Positions 32,996 through 41,895 of a DNA stretch of 41,895 nt are shown here, in pieces (within the stretch, counting starts at the first letter, position 1; each line of letters opens with the position of its first letter). Position numbers and translations under genes: made by a program. Below the pieces are notes generated by a model that was given only the letters and a program-made list of their open reading frames with translations, was not told where the DNA came from and made no database searches. This DNA comes from Streptomyces sp. ADI95-17 (GTDB lineage: Bacteria > Actinomycetota > Actinomycetes > Streptomycetales > Streptomycetaceae). The DNA lies in contig NZ_ML123046.1 in NCBI RefSeq assembly GCF_003846175.1, forward strand, positions 537,890 through 579,784, in the 5' to 3' direction.

Positions 32996-35900
32996 TTGAG
33001 TGTGGTCCTCTTCCGCCGCCCAGCCCGCCGTCGCGGCCCGGACATGCCCGAAGGAGAGCTGAACCTCCAGGAGCCACCGACCCTGCCGGAGACGGTTCCT
33101 GACTCCTCGGCGATCTGGACCTATCTCCCGATGGCCATGATGTCGGTGTCCATGATGCTGATGTTCATGCGTCCGGGCGGCGGCAGCAGTGTGTTCACCT
33201 ACCTGGCACTCGGCATGATGGTCACCGCCTCCGCCGCCATGCTCATCGGCCAGATGATGCGCAAGGGCGGCGAGCGCAAACAGCGGCTGCGCGGCGAACG
33301 ACGCGACTACCTGCGCTATCTGTCGCAGATCCGGCGCAGCGTCCACGAGGCGGTCAGCGACCAGCAGGAGGCCCTCGCCTGGCGGCACCCCGAACCCCGG
33401 GTGCTGCGCACCATGGTGCGCTCCACCCGGCTGTGGGAGCGCCGGGTCTCCGACGACGACTTCGCCGAGGTGCGCATAGCCGTCGGCGACCAGCAGCTCG
33501 CGCTGCGCCTCACCCCGACGGCGACCAAACCGGTCGAGGACCTCGAACCGCTCTGCGCCCACGCGCTGCGCCGCTTCATCAAGGCGTACGGAGTCGTCCC
33601 CGACCAGCCCACCGGCCTCTACCTGCGGTCCTGGACCCGGATCCTGTTCCGCGGCGACGACCGGGCGGTACGGGACACCGTCCGCGCGGTCCTGTCCCAG
33701 CTCGCCTTCTTCCACCCGCCGGAGGAGCTGTGGATCGCCCTGTGCGTCGCCGACGAGCGGCGCGCCGAGTGGGAATGGGTCAAGTGGCTCCCGCACAGCC
33801 AGCACGCCCAGGAGCAGGACGGCGCCGGCCCCTCCCGGCTGGTCGCCTCCGCCTTCCGTGACCTGGAGGAGCTGCTCGGCGCCGAATTCTCCGAGCGGCC
33901 CGTCTTCGACCCCGAGGCCGTGCCCGGCCGCGACGAACCGTTCACCGTGATCGTCGTCGACGGCACCACCGTGCCCACCGGACACCGCCTGGACGGCCCC
34001 GGACTGCGCAACGTCGTCGTGCTCGACCTGTCCGGCGCCCTCAGCTGGCGCCCCGGCCGCACCACCCTGCGCCTCGACGTGCAGCCGGACGCCCTGAACC
34101 TCGTGCGCACCGACCGCAGCCGCAAGGAGCAGACCACCCTCCTCGGCCGCCCCGACGCCATGGGCCCGGCCGCCGCGGAAGCGCTGGCCAGGCTGCTCGC
34201 GCCGTACCGGATGAGCCTCTCGGCGGACGCCGCCCAGCCGCTGGACACCGACGTCGAGCTCACCACCCTGCTCGGCATCCCCGACCTGTACCGGCACGAG
34301 CCGGCCACCCTCTGGGAACGCTCGACCGGCGCCGCCCGGCTGCGCGTCCCGGTCGCCGTCGGCGCCGACGGAATCCCGGTGGAACTGGACATCAAGGAGT
34401 CCGCGCAGGGCGGCATGGGCCCGCACGGCATGCTGATCGGTGCCACCGGATCCGGCAAGAGCGAGCTGCTGCGCACCCTCGTGCTCGGCCTCGCCCTCAC
34501 GAACTCTTCCGAAACACTCAATTTCATCCTGGTGGACTTCAAGGGCGGCGCCACCTTCCTCGGCCTCGACGAACTCCCGCACACCTCCGCGGTGATCACC
34601 AACCTGGCCGACGAAGTCGCCCTCGTGGAACGCATGCAGGACGCCCTGCACGGAGAACTCGTCCGCCGCCAGGAACTGTTGCGCAGCGCCGGAAACCACA
34701 CCTCCGCGCTGGAGTACGAGAAGGCCCGCGCGGCCGGCGCCGACCTCGAACCGCTCCCCAGCCTCTTCGTCGTAGTCGACGAGTTCAGCGAACTGCTCTC
34801 CGCGCACCGCGAGTTCATGGACCTGTTCGTGATGATCGGACGGCTCGGCCGTTCACTCGGAGTCCATCTGCTGCTCGCCTCCCAGCGACTGGACGAGGGC
34901 CGCATGCACCAGCTGGAGAGCCACCTCTCCTACCGGGTGGGGCTGCGCACCTTCTCCGCGATGGAGTCGCGCGGCGTGCTCGGCGTGCCCGACGCCTACC
35001 AGCTGCCCTCCCAGCCCGGCAGCGGCTTCCTGAAGAGCGGCGTCGAGGCGCTGACCCGCTTCCGCGCGGCGTACGTCTCCGGCCCCTACCGCAAGCGGCG
35101 CGGCGCGGCCGTGCAGGCCAGGGTCGCCAGCCAGGTGATGCCCTGGACCACCGACTGGGTCGTGCCGCGGGCCCCCGCCCGAACCCCCGACCCCGAACCG
35201 GCCGCCTCGGCCGAGGAGCCCGACACCGGCGACACCCTGCTCTCCGTCGCCCTGGACCGGCTGCGCGGCTCCGGACCGGCCGCCCACCAGGTGTGGCTGC
35301 CGCCGCTGGACCTGCCGCCCGCCCTCGACCTGCTGCTGCCCTCGCCCGAGCCCCACCCGGAACGGGGCCTCACCCCGGCGGGCACCTCGGGGCCGGGCAG
35401 GCTCAAGGTGCCGCTGGGACTCGTCGACATGCCGTTCGAGCAGCGCCGCGACCCGCTGACGGTGGACCTCTCCGCCGCCGGCGGCCACGTCGCGGTCGCG
35501 GGCGGCTCGCAGAGCGGCAAGTCGACCGTCGTACGGACCCTGATCAGCGCGCTCGCCCTCACCCACACCCCGCGCGAAGTGCAGTTCTACTGCCTGGACT
35601 TCGGCGGCGGCGCACTCTCCGCACTGTCCCGGCTGCCGCACGTCGGCGGCGTCGCGGGCCGGCTCGACACCGAACGCATCAGCCGTACGGTCGCCGAGGT
35701 GACCGCCGTGCTCAACGAACGCGAGCAGTTCTTCCAGGACCAGGGCATCGACTCGATGGCCTCCTACCGGCGCCGCCGCGCCGCCGGGGAGTTCCCCGAG
35801 GAACCGCACGGCGACGTCTTCCTGGTCGTGGACGGCTGGGCCACGGTCAAGCAGGACTTCGACTCGCTGATCCCCACCTTCCACCAGATCGCCTCCCGCG

Positions 35901-36976
35901 GCCTCAACTACGGCGTCCACCTGGTCGTCACCACCGCCCGCTGGATCGAACTCCCCGCCCAGGTCCGCGACCAGTCGCTGACCCGGCTGGAGCTCAAGCT
36001 CGGCGACCCGATGGACTCGATGATCGACATCCGCAAGGCGGCCACCGTGCCGCGCGGCGCCGGCCGCGGCCTCACCATGGAGGGCAAGCTCCACTTCCTG
36101 ACCGCCCTGCCCCGCATCGACGGCAGCGACAGCGCCGACGACCTCGCCGAGGGCGTCGCCGACCTGGTGGACCGGATCGCCGGACACTGGCAGGGACCAC
36201 CGGCCCCGCCGGTACGGATGCTGCCGCACCGCCTCCCGGCCGCCGAACTCCCGCAGCCGGAGCGCACCGAGGGGCTGCGCGTCCCGATCGGCCTGGACGA
36301 GGAGACCCTCTCGCCGGTCTGGCACGACTTCGGGCGCACCCCGCACCTGATCGGCATCGGCGACAGCGAGAGCGGCAAGACCAACCTGCTGCGCCTGCTG
36401 GTCCGTTCCATCACCGCCAGGTACACCTCGGCCGAGGCCCGCATCCTGGTGGTGGACTACCGCCGCGAACTGGTCGACGCCGTACCCGAGGAGTACCGCC
36501 TGGGCCACGTCGTCGCGGTCGACGCCCTGCGCGAAATGGTCGGCGGCGCGGCCCGCGCCATCAAGACCAGGCTCCCCGGCCCGGACATCGCCCCGTCCCG
36601 GATGCGGCAGTGCGACTGGTGGACCGGGCCCCGGCTGTTCGTCCTGATCGACGACTACGACATGGTCAGCGGCACCGGCTCCTACGACCACCCGTTCGCC
36701 CCGCTCCTGGACCACCTCGCGCTCGGCTACGAGGTCGGGCTGCACGTGGTGGCGGTACGGTCGGCCACCGGCTCCGGCCGCGGCCTCAACGACCAGTTGC
36801 TGCGCCGCCTGGACGAGGTCAACACGCCCGGCATGCTGCTGTCCTGCCCGCCGTCCGAGGGCTATGTGTTCGGCAATGTGAAGCCGCGCAACCTGCCGCC
36901 GGGCCGGGCCCAGTACATCGTCCGGCGCAAGGCCACCCTCGTACAGACCGCACTGGCCGAGGAGGCCGGGGCCTGA
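32996..36976 (+). CDS. eccC: Type VII secretion ATPase EccC (EccCa-EccCb fusion)
   Basis: Motor of the ESX secretion system, 1326 residues in one chain. Two membrane helices at about 40-59 and 67-86 are followed by a DUF-type cytoplasmic linker and three FtsK/SpoIIIE-like ATPase domains. Walker A loops are GATGSGKS (from residue 482), GGSQSGKS (836) and GDSESGKT (1122). Walker B sites are VVVDEF in the first, VVDGW (no catalytic Glu) in the second and LIDDYD in the third, so the first domain is the likely active motor and the others substrate-regulated, as known for EccC. The TTG start at 32996 is preceded by GAAGGAG at good spacing and yields the family N-terminus (SVVLFRRPARR). It is the only plus-strand gene in the window, converging on mycP. 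Confidence 0.96.
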   Translation: MSVVLFRRPARRRGPDMPEGELNLQEPPTLPETVPDSSAIWTYLPMAMMSVSMMLMFMRPGGGSSVFTYLALGMMVTASAAMLIGQMMRKGGERKQRLRGERRDYLRYLSQIRRSVHEAVSDQQEALAWRHPEPRVLRTMVRSTRLWERRVSDDDFAEVRIAVGDQQLALRLTPTATKPVEDLEPLCAHALRRFIKAYGVVPDQPTGLYLRSWTRILFRGDDRAVRDTVRAVLSQLAFFHPPEELWIALCVADERRAEWEWVKWLPHSQHAQEQDGAGPSRLVASAFRDLEELLGAEFSERPVFDPEAVPGRDEPFTVIVVDGTTVPTGHRLDGPGLRNVVVLDLSGALSWRPGRTTLRLDVQPDALNLVRTDRSRKEQTTLLGRPDAMGPAAAEALARLLAPYRMSLSADAAQPLDTDVELTTLLGIPDLYRHEPATLWERSTGAARLRVPVAVGADGIPVELDIKESAQGGMGPHGMLIGATGSGKSELLRTLVLGLALTNSSETLNFILVDFKGGATFLGLDELPHTSAVITNLADEVALVERMQDALHGELVRRQELLRSAGNHTSALEYEKARAAGADLEPLPSLFVVVDEFSELLSAHREFMDLFVMIGRLGRSLGVHLLLASQRLDEGRMHQLESHLSYRVGLRTFSAMESRGVLGVPDAYQLPSQPGSGFLKSGVEALTRFRAAYVSGPYRKRRGAAVQARVASQVMPWTTDWVVPRAPARTPDPEPAASAEEPDTGDTLLSVALDRLRGSGPAAHQVWLPPLDLPPALDLLLPSPEPHPERGLTPAGTSGPGRLKVPLGLVDMPFEQRRDPLTVDLSAAGGHVAVAGGSQSGKSTVVRTLISALALTHTPREVQFYCLDFGGGALSALSRLPHVGGVAGRLDTERISRTVAEVTAVLNEREQFFQDQGIDSMASYRRRRAAGEFPEEPHGDVFLVVDGWATVKQDFDSLIPTFHQIASRGLNYGVHLVVTTARWIELPAQVRDQSLTRLELKLGDPMDSMIDIRKAATVPRGAGRGLTMEGKLHFLTALPRIDGSDSADDLAEGVADLVDRIAGHWQGPPAPPVRMLPHRLPAAELPQPERTEGLRVPIGLDEETLSPVWHDFGRTPHLIGIGDSESGKTNLLRLLVRSITARYTSAEARILVVDYRRELVDAVPEEYRLGHVVAVDALREMVGGAARAIKTRLPGPDIAPSRMRQCDWWTGPRLFVLIDDYDMVSGTGSYDHPFAPLLDHLALGYEVGLHVVAVRSATGSGRGLNDQLLRRLDEVNTPGMLLSCPPSEGYVFGNVKPRNLPPGRAQYIVRRKATLVQTALAEEAGA

Positions 36977-36985
36977 GCCGCACGG

Positions 36986-37019
36986 CAAGGGCCCCGGGGT
37001 GCGCGCACCCCGGGGCCCT
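36986..37019. terminator. Bidirectional terminator between eccC and mycP
   Basis: A perfect 34-bp palindrome rich in G and C lies 9 bases after the eccC stop and 19 bases before the mycP stop. It can fold into a hairpin from either strand and so serves both convergent genes. Confidence 0.9.
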
Positions 37020-37037
37020 TCGCGTTTCCGCGGCCGG

Positions 37038-38249
37038 TCAGTCGCCCGTCGTCCCGGCCACCGGGCGGCGGCCCGCCGGACGCCAGCCGCGGGCCCGGCC
37101 GCGAGGGGCGACCAGCGCCGCCCACGCGACCAGCAGCGCGAGCGAACCGCCGCCCACCGCGATCCACACCGCCCGCCGGGTGGCACCCCCGCTGCCGTTG
37201 CCCGGCGGCATCACCACCGAGTCGTCCCGCACCGCTTCCGTGCGCTTGACCGGATCAGGTACGGAGGTGACGGCGGCGTACGGGTCCAGCCGCGGCACGT
37301 CCGCCGGGTAGGCGGTACGGGTCAGCCGCTGCGCCGTCTGCGCGGCCGACAGCTCCGGATGCGCCGACCGCACCAGCGCGGCCGTGCCCGCCGCGTACGC
37401 GGCGGCGAACGACGCCCCCGACCCGATGAAGTGCCCCGTCCCGCGCGGACCCACGCCCACGACCCCGTCACCGGGGGCGGCGAGGTCCGCGCCACGGGTG
37501 GCCGGTGCGCCGTCCGGGCGGGTGCCCCGCGCGTCCATGTCGATGACGGAGAGGACCCCGGGGGCCGATGCGGGCCAGTAGTCGCGCGGCGGCTCGGGCT
37601 CCCGGCCCGGCGACGAACGCGCCGGGTCGGGGGTCGCGGCGGCCACGATCAGCGCGTCGTGGGCCGCCGCGTACTTCACCGCCGAGGCGAGCCCGGCCGA
37701 GTCGGCGGCCAGCGCGGGGGAGACCTGGACGACCTTCGCGCCCGCGTCGGTGGCCGCCCGGATCCCGGCGGCCACCGAGGCCGCGGTCGCCGCCCCGCGC
37801 TCGTCGGTGCCCCGCACCGCGATGATCCGGGACTCCTGGGCGACCCCGGCGACCCGCACGTTCTTCGCGGGCGCGGCGGCGATCAGCCCGGCCACGAACG
37901 TCCCGTGGCCCACGCAGTCCGCCCCGGCGGAACCCACCGCCGAGACCCGGCCCGCGAGCGTCGGCGCCTGCGCCGAGACCCCGGTGTCCACCACCGCGAC
38001 CTTCACCCCCGCGCCCCTGCCGAACGTCCAGGTGCGGGCGAGCTGGAGGTTCTGCTGCTCCCACGGCACCGCCGTGGCCCGCGCCTTCGACCCGCCGGTG
38101 CACGGATCGCCGGCATCGAGCCGCGCGGGCATCACCGGCAGCCTGACCTTCTCGCCGTCGGCCGCGGCGGGACCGGCGGCCGGCAGCACCATCGCCGCGG
38201 CGAGCAACGCGGCGGCCGGAACCCGTCCGGCACGGCGTGCGGCCCTCAT
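37038..38249 (-). CDS. mycP: Type VII secretion-associated serine protease mycosin
   Basis: Membrane-anchored subtilisin-like protease of the ESX system, 403 residues. A signal peptide ([10 protein letters not shown] then an Ala-rich core ending AAAD) exports it. The catalytic triad is Asp88 (VAVVDTGV), His115 (GHGTFVAG) and Ser280 (GASFAA). A C-terminal membrane helix ([22 protein letters not shown]) and a basic cytoplasmic tail anchor it. In mycobacteria MycP stabilises the translocon as well as cleaving substrates. The usual oxyanion-hole AAGN motif is replaced here by AAATPD around residue 206. The ATG overlaps the stop of the beta-helix/AAA+ gene (ATGA), so the two are co-translated. Confidence 0.95.
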   Translation of the reverse strand: MRAARRAGRVPAAALLAAAMVLPAAGPAAADGEKVRLPVMPARLDAGDPCTGGSKARATAVPWEQQNLQLARTWTFGRGAGVKVAVVDTGVSAQAPTLAGRVSAVGSAGADCVGHGTFVAGLIAAAPAKNVRVAGVAQESRIIAVRGTDERGAATAASVAAGIRAATDAGAKVVQVSPALAADSAGLASAVKYAAAHDALIVAAATPDPARSSPGREPEPPRDYWPASAPGVLSVIDMDARGTRPDGAPATRGADLAAPGDGVVGVGPRGTGHFIGSGASFAAAYAAGTAALVRSAHPELSAAQTAQRLTRTAYPADVPRLDPYAAVTSVPDPVKRTEAVRDDSVVMPPGNGSGGATRRAVWIAVGGGSLALLVAWAALVAPRGRARGWRPAGRRPVAGTTGD

Positions 38250-41200
38250 TCGGGCACCGCCTGCGGGCGCACGACGTCCTGCGGCAGCAGCAGCCGCAGA
38301 TCGTCCAGACCGGGCGCCGCCATGGTGCTGAGCCGGCCCGCCTGGCGGGTCATCATGCCCTCCAGGACCTGCCGGGCCAGCCGCGCGTTGCCGAACGAAC
38401 GGTCCCTGGGCAGCGCGTCGAAGTACTCGCGCAGGACCGCACCGGCGCCCGCCGCGCACTCGTACCCGGACGCGGACGCGTGCTGGCGGACGATGGTGAC
38501 CAGCTCGTCCGAGGAGTAGTCGGCGAACTCGACCCGCCGGGAGAACCGTGAGGACAGACCGGGGTTGGACGCCAGGAAGCGCTCCATCTCACCGGTGTAG
38601 CCCGCGACGATCACCACCACCTCGTCGCGGTGGTCCTCCATCAGCTTCAGCAGCGTGTCCACCGCCTCGCGCCCGAAGTCGCTGCTGCCCGAGGACCCTT
38701 CCGGGGTCAGTGTGTACGCCTCGTCGACGAACAGCACCCCGCCCCTGGCCCGGTCGAACACCTCCCGGGTGAGCTGGGCGGTGTGTCCCACGTACCGGCC
38801 GACCAGGTCCGCCCTGGCCACCTCGACGAGCTGGCCGCGCGGCAGTACTCCGAGCGACTTCAGCAGCTCGCCGTAGAGCCGGGCGACGGTGGTCTTGCCG
38901 GTGCCGGGCGGCCCGGTGAAGACCAGGTGGTGGCTGATCCGCGGCGCGGGCAGCCCGGCCGCCTCCCGCTTCTTCGCGGTGGCCAGCAGATTGACCAGGT
39001 CGGTGACATCGCGCTTGACGGCGGCCAGACCCACCATGTCCCCGAGGCGGGCCAGCGGGTCGCTCTCCGCCCCGCCGTCGGCCGGCTGCCCGGACACCGC
39101 GGCCGCCGCCTCCTCGCCGACGTCCTCGGGCAGCAGCCGGGTGAGGTCCTGCTCGTCGGCGTCGGGGAGCGCGGCCAGCCGGTACGCCTGACGGTCCACC
39201 ATCTCCTCGAACACCTGCCGGGCGGCCCGGCCGTTGCCGAAGCCGGCGTCCCTGGGCATCCGCTCGAAGTGAGTGGCGAGCGCGCCGAGCGTCGACTCGT
39301 CGAGCTCGTAACGGTGCTGGGCGCACATGCTCTCGATGATCGCGACGAGTTCGGGGACCGCGTAGTTCTCGAACTCGACCGTCCGGGAGAAGCGCGAGGC
39401 GAGACCCGGGTTGGAGCCGAGGAAGTCCCGCATCTCGTCCGCGTACCCGGCGGCGACCACGACGACGTCGTCGCGGTGGTCCTCCATCAGCTTCAGGAGC
39501 GTGTCGACCGCTTCCCGGCCGAAGTCGGCGCCCGAACCCCGCCCGTCCGACAGCAGGCTGTACGCCTCGTCGACGAACAGCACCCCGCCCAGCGCCCGTT
39601 TGAACGTCTCGGTGGTCTTGATGGCCGTGCCGCCGACGATCTGTGCCACCAGGTCCGCGCGCGACACCTCCACCAGATGGCCGGAGGGCAGTGCGCCCAG
39701 CTCGGCGAGGATCGCCCCGTAGAGCCGGGCGACGGTGGTCTTGCCGGTGCCGGGTGGCCCGGAGAAGACCAGGTGCCGGCTCATCGGCGGGGCCGGCAGA
39801 CCGAGACGGGCCCGCCGCTGGGCGAGCTGGATCAGATTGACCAGCGTGCGCACCTGGTGCTTGACGTTCTCCAGGCCGATCAGCGCGTCCAGTTCGGCCA
39901 GCGGGCCGTCCTCGCGCGCCGCCCCCGCGCCGGTGCCGGACGCGCCCGTGCCGGCCGGATCGGTGCCCTCGGCCTCGCCGAGCCCCCAGGCGTCCCGCTT
40001 GCCGTTCTCCGTGCTGGTCAGGTGCTCGACCGCCAGCCGGTCGCCCGCCAGGGCCTGCACCAGACCGCCGCCCTCGTTGTCCCTCGCCGTGCAGTTGACC
40101 ACCGACACCGCGGCCGTGGTCTCCACCCGGAAGCCGTCCCGGCCCGAGCCGCTCACCTCGCAGGCGGTGAAGGCGCCCCGGCTGCCCTGGGCGAGCAGCA
40201 CCCCGTGCCCCGCCGCGGCGGCGATCCGCAGCCGGGTCGCGGTCAGTTCGCCGCCGTCCTCGACCACCACACCCGAGTCGGTGGCCTCCCGGACGTCCCA
40301 GTCCCGGACGGTGACGCTGCCGCCCGCCGCCACCGACATGCCGTGCGCGGCGCCGTGCACGGCGCCCCCGCCGACATAGACGTTGCCGTTGTCGGCGACC
40401 CGGATCCCGGCGCCGCCCGGCCGTTCGATCTCGCAGTCCTCCAGCCGGCCCCGGCCGTCCTTGACGACCTCCACGCCGTGCCCCTTCGCGGCGCCGATCC
40501 TGGCCCTGCGCACCAGCGGATTGGCGCCGCTGCGTATCCGCAGGCCCGCGCCGCCCGCGTCGAGCACTTCGAGCCGGTCCAGCTCGGCGACCGACTCCTC
40601 CTCCAGCAGCACCCCCGTCTGCACGCTGTCCCGGACGGTCAGCCCGACCAGCACCGGGGAGGACGAGCCCCGCACGTGCAGCGCGGCGTCCTCGGCCGAA
40701 TCCAGCCAGCAGTCCTCGAAGGTGCCCCGAGCCCGGTCCGAGACCAGCAGGCCGGGCCCCTTCGTACGGGCGGTACGGCACCGGCGCAGCAGCGGATCGG
40801 TGCCGCCGGACAGGACGATGCCCGGTCCGTTGGTGCCGGTCACCCGGATGTCCTCCAGCACCGTCCGGGCCGAGGAGGAGAGGTGGACGCCCACCCCGGT
40901 GTCGTGGACCACGGTCCGCAGGACCCGGGTGGTGCTCTGCTCCTCCAGCGCGATGGACGGCTTGTCGGTGGAGGAGATGTCGCACTCCTCCACCGATCCC
41001 TGTCCCTCGCCGTTGGCGAGCACTCCGTTGGCGCGCGCGTCGCGGATGGTGCAGCCGCGCAGTGTGATCCGGCCGCGTTCACCGATCACCACGCCCGAGG
41101 TGCCCAGGTGCTCGACCGTGCAGGACTCGGCGGAACTCTCCACCGCCGAGGTCACCACCAGACCGGCGCCGCGCGGATTGCTCACCCGGCAGTCCCGCAG

Positions 41201-41575
41201 CGCCACCGAACCGGACCCACGGGCCAGCAGGGCGGTCCACGAGGCACCGGTGATGTCGCAGCCGTCCATCGCGATCTGGCCGCGCGGCGCGTCCACCACC
41301 GGCAGCTCCTCGTCGCGGCCGCGCAGCACCAGATCGGTGAGCATCACGGCCTCGGCCTGGAGCACCACGGCACTGCCGTGGGGCGGGCATATCTCGACGC
41401 TGCCGCGGGACTGTTCGGCGACGACGGTGACGGGGACGGTGATGACCAGACTCTCGGCGTAGGTGCCGGAACGGACGCTGATCACGGCGCCGTTGCGTGC
41501 CCTGGCGAGCGCCTCACCGATCGTTCGGAAGCCGTCGGGCCGCTCGGGACAGACCGTCAGAACCTGGCGTGACAA
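38246..41575 (-). CDS. EccA-like protein: right-handed beta-helix plus two AAA+ domains
   Basis: Protein of 1109 residues. Residues about 1-530 are a right-handed parallel beta-helix of roughly 22-residue coils (pectate-lyase-like, recurring patterns such as [17 protein letters not shown] and [17 protein letters not shown]). Two CbbX/SpoVK/EccA-type AAA+ domains follow at about 558-830 and 845-1100. Each has GPPGTGKT (Lys612 and Lys894), FVDEAY Walker B, and the arginine-containing GLASRFSR / GLSSRFSR segments, so both look active. Classical EccA has an N-terminal TPR region and one AAA+ domain. The TTG start at 41575 is chosen for its AAGGAGGAGG ribosome site. It is coupled to mycP by ATGA. 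Likely a cytosolic chaperone-type ATPase that unfolds or delivers T7SS substrates. Function is inferred from family and position. Confidence 0.9.
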   Translation of the reverse strand: MSRQVLTVCPERPDGFRTIGEALARARNGAVISVRSGTYAESLVITVPVTVVAEQSRGSVEICPPHGSAVVLQAEAVMLTDLVLRGRDEELPVVDAPRGQIAMDGCDITGASWTALLARGSGSVALRDCRVSNPRGAGLVVTSAVESSAESCTVEHLGTSGVVIGERGRITLRGCTIRDARANGVLANGEGQGSVEECDISSTDKPSIALEEQSTTRVLRTVVHDTGVGVHLSSSARTVLEDIRVTGTNGPGIVLSGGTDPLLRRCRTARTKGPGLLVSDRARGTFEDCWLDSAEDAALHVRGSSSPVLVGLTVRDSVQTGVLLEEESVAELDRLEVLDAGGAGLRIRSGANPLVRRARIGAAKGHGVEVVKDGRGRLEDCEIERPGGAGIRVADNGNVYVGGGAVHGAAHGMSVAAGGSVTVRDWDVREATDSGVVVEDGGELTATRLRIAAAAGHGVLLAQGSRGAFTACEVSGSGRDGFRVETTAAVSVVNCTARDNEGGGLVQALAGDRLAVEHLTSTENGKRDAWGLGEAEGTDPAGTGASGTGAGAAREDGPLAELDALIGLENVKHQVRTLVNLIQLAQRRARLGLPAPPMSRHLVFSGPPGTGKTTVARLYGAILAELGALPSGHLVEVSRADLVAQIVGGTAIKTTETFKRALGGVLFVDEAYSLLSDGRGSGADFGREAVDTLLKLMEDHRDDVVVVAAGYADEMRDFLGSNPGLASRFSRTVEFENYAVPELVAIIESMCAQHRYELDESTLGALATHFERMPRDAGFGNGRAARQVFEEMVDRQAYRLAALPDADEQDLTRLLPEDVGEEAAAAVSGQPADGGAESDPLARLGDMVGLAAVKRDVTDLVNLLATAKKREAAGLPAPRISHHLVFTGPPGTGKTTVARLYGELLKSLGVLPRGQLVEVARADLVGRYVGHTAQLTREVFDRARGGVLFVDEAYTLTPEGSSGSSDFGREAVDTLLKLMEDHRDEVVVIVAGYTGEMERFLASNPGLSSRFSRRVEFADYSSDELVTIVRQHASASGYECAAGAGAVLREYFDALPRDRSFGNARLARQVLEGMMTRQAGRLSTMAAPGLDDLRLLLPQDVVRPQAVPE

Positions 41576-41741
41576 GCGGAATCCTCCTCCTTGGGGCCAC
41601 ACCGCGGTCCTGGGAACACATTGTCGGAGCGGGTGCGGCTCCATCATGCCGGAGTGAGCCGCGAGAGCTTCGGCCGGAGCGGGAACGGCGCGTGAACCAC
41701 GGCACGTTGCCCCCCGAGCGGATCACCTCATCACGGACGAA

Positions 41742-41775
41742 ACGGGGCGGAAGGCCGATCGGCCCGCCGCCCCGT
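41742..41775 (-). terminator. Terminator after chitinase gene
   Basis: A nested hairpin: outer arms ACGGGGCGG / CCGCCCCGT and an inner 12-bp palindrome GGCCGATCGGCC. It starts 16 bases past the chitinase stop. The rest of 41576-41741 has no gene and should contain the promoter of the beta-helix/AAA+ gene. Confidence 0.75.
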
Positions 41776-41790
41776 CCCGGTGTTCCGTGA

Positions 41791-41895
41791 CTACTTGATC
41801 GCCTTGATCAGTTCGCCGTCGGTGGTGTCACCGCTGAGCTCCCAGAAGAAGGTGCCGCCGAGCCCCTGCTGGTTCTTGTAGTCCATCTTGGTGGA
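41791..41895 (-). CDS. Chitinase, GH18 type (C-terminal end, partial)
   Basis: Only the last 34 residues are in the window; the gene continues past the right edge. The sequence KMDYKNQQGLGGTFFWELSG followed by DTTDGELIKAIK and a TAG stop is the final barrel strand of family 18 glycoside hydrolases, where the Trp closes the substrate site. Secreted chitinases of this kind degrade chitin to chito-oligosaccharides. The signal peptide and catalytic DxxDxDxE motif are outside the window, so activity and full length cannot be judged. Confidence 0.8.
   Translation of the reverse strand, partial: STKMDYKNQQGLGGTFFWELSGDTTDGELIKAIK

Noticed and set aside
36986..37019. 34-bp perfect palindrome considered as an attachment or transposon end
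   Set aside because: It sits between two convergent genes, close to both stop codons, as a bidirectional terminator does; no integrase or target duplication is present.
32933..37186. Two long minus-strand open frames opposite eccC
   Set aside because: eccC shows three P-loop ATPase domains in the plus frame; the antisense frames have no domain features.
38630..41572. 980-codon plus-strand open frame opposite the beta-helix/AAA+ gene
   Set aside because: It is complementary to clear Walker motifs on the minus strand and has low-complexity Arg/Gly/His/Gln composition.

Overview
The window is high-GC actinobacterial DNA, almost certainly from a Streptomyces or close relative. Codons end mostly in G or C, genes overlap by 4 bp (ATGA or GTGA), GTG and TTG starts are common, and the gene families (Tat lipoprotein sugar-binding protein, long-type ArgG, Ecc-type secretion genes) fit that group. 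I identify 22 coding regions. All but one (eccC) lie on the minus strand.

Positions 1-6230 hold a sugar-uptake operon read right to left: a class V PLP-dependent aminotransferase-like protein, a Tat-type lipoprotein binding protein, two ABC permeases and a cytoplasmic GH36-like glycosidase. Upstream is a good promoter-like pair and two copies of an inverted repeat (TTTGA-N4-TCARA), one over the predicted transcription start and one over the TTG start codon. No ATPase and no regulator are in view. Positions 6430-9600 hold two unrelated single-gene units: a secreted PhoA-type alkaline phosphatase with a PHO-box-like site, and argG with an ARG-box-like palindrome and a possibly leaderless mRNA.

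Positions 9586-41575 form a type VII (ESX-like) secretion locus of about 32 kb. The machinery is eccB, eccD, eccC (divergent, plus strand), mycP and an EccA-like protein in which a long right-handed beta-helix is joined to two AAA+ ATPase domains. No eccE is visible. The substrate half starts at a promoter near 29,700 and appears to run about 20 kb to a terminator near 9,600: two WXG100-like proteins, a small helical protein, an 892-residue AAWKG-type protein, a YbaB-like protein, a small WPG-motif protein, a giant 4,288-residue modular protein, an SseB-like accessory protein and a single-pass membrane protein with a golvesin-like outer domain. The natural reading is that the small proteins and the YbaB/SseB-like proteins are export partners or chaperones for the AAWKG protein and the giant protein. 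The giant is the most interesting object here. It combines a T7SS-type N-terminal domain, long disordered linkers, a possible GT-B-like module, a clan-CD-like His/Cys module, very long beta-rich modules, an OTU-like fold whose catalytic Cys is replaced by Ala, a 16-proline run and a short helical tail.

The right edge carries the last 34 codons of a GH18-type chitinase. I saw no tRNA, rRNA, insertion sequence or CRISPR array.
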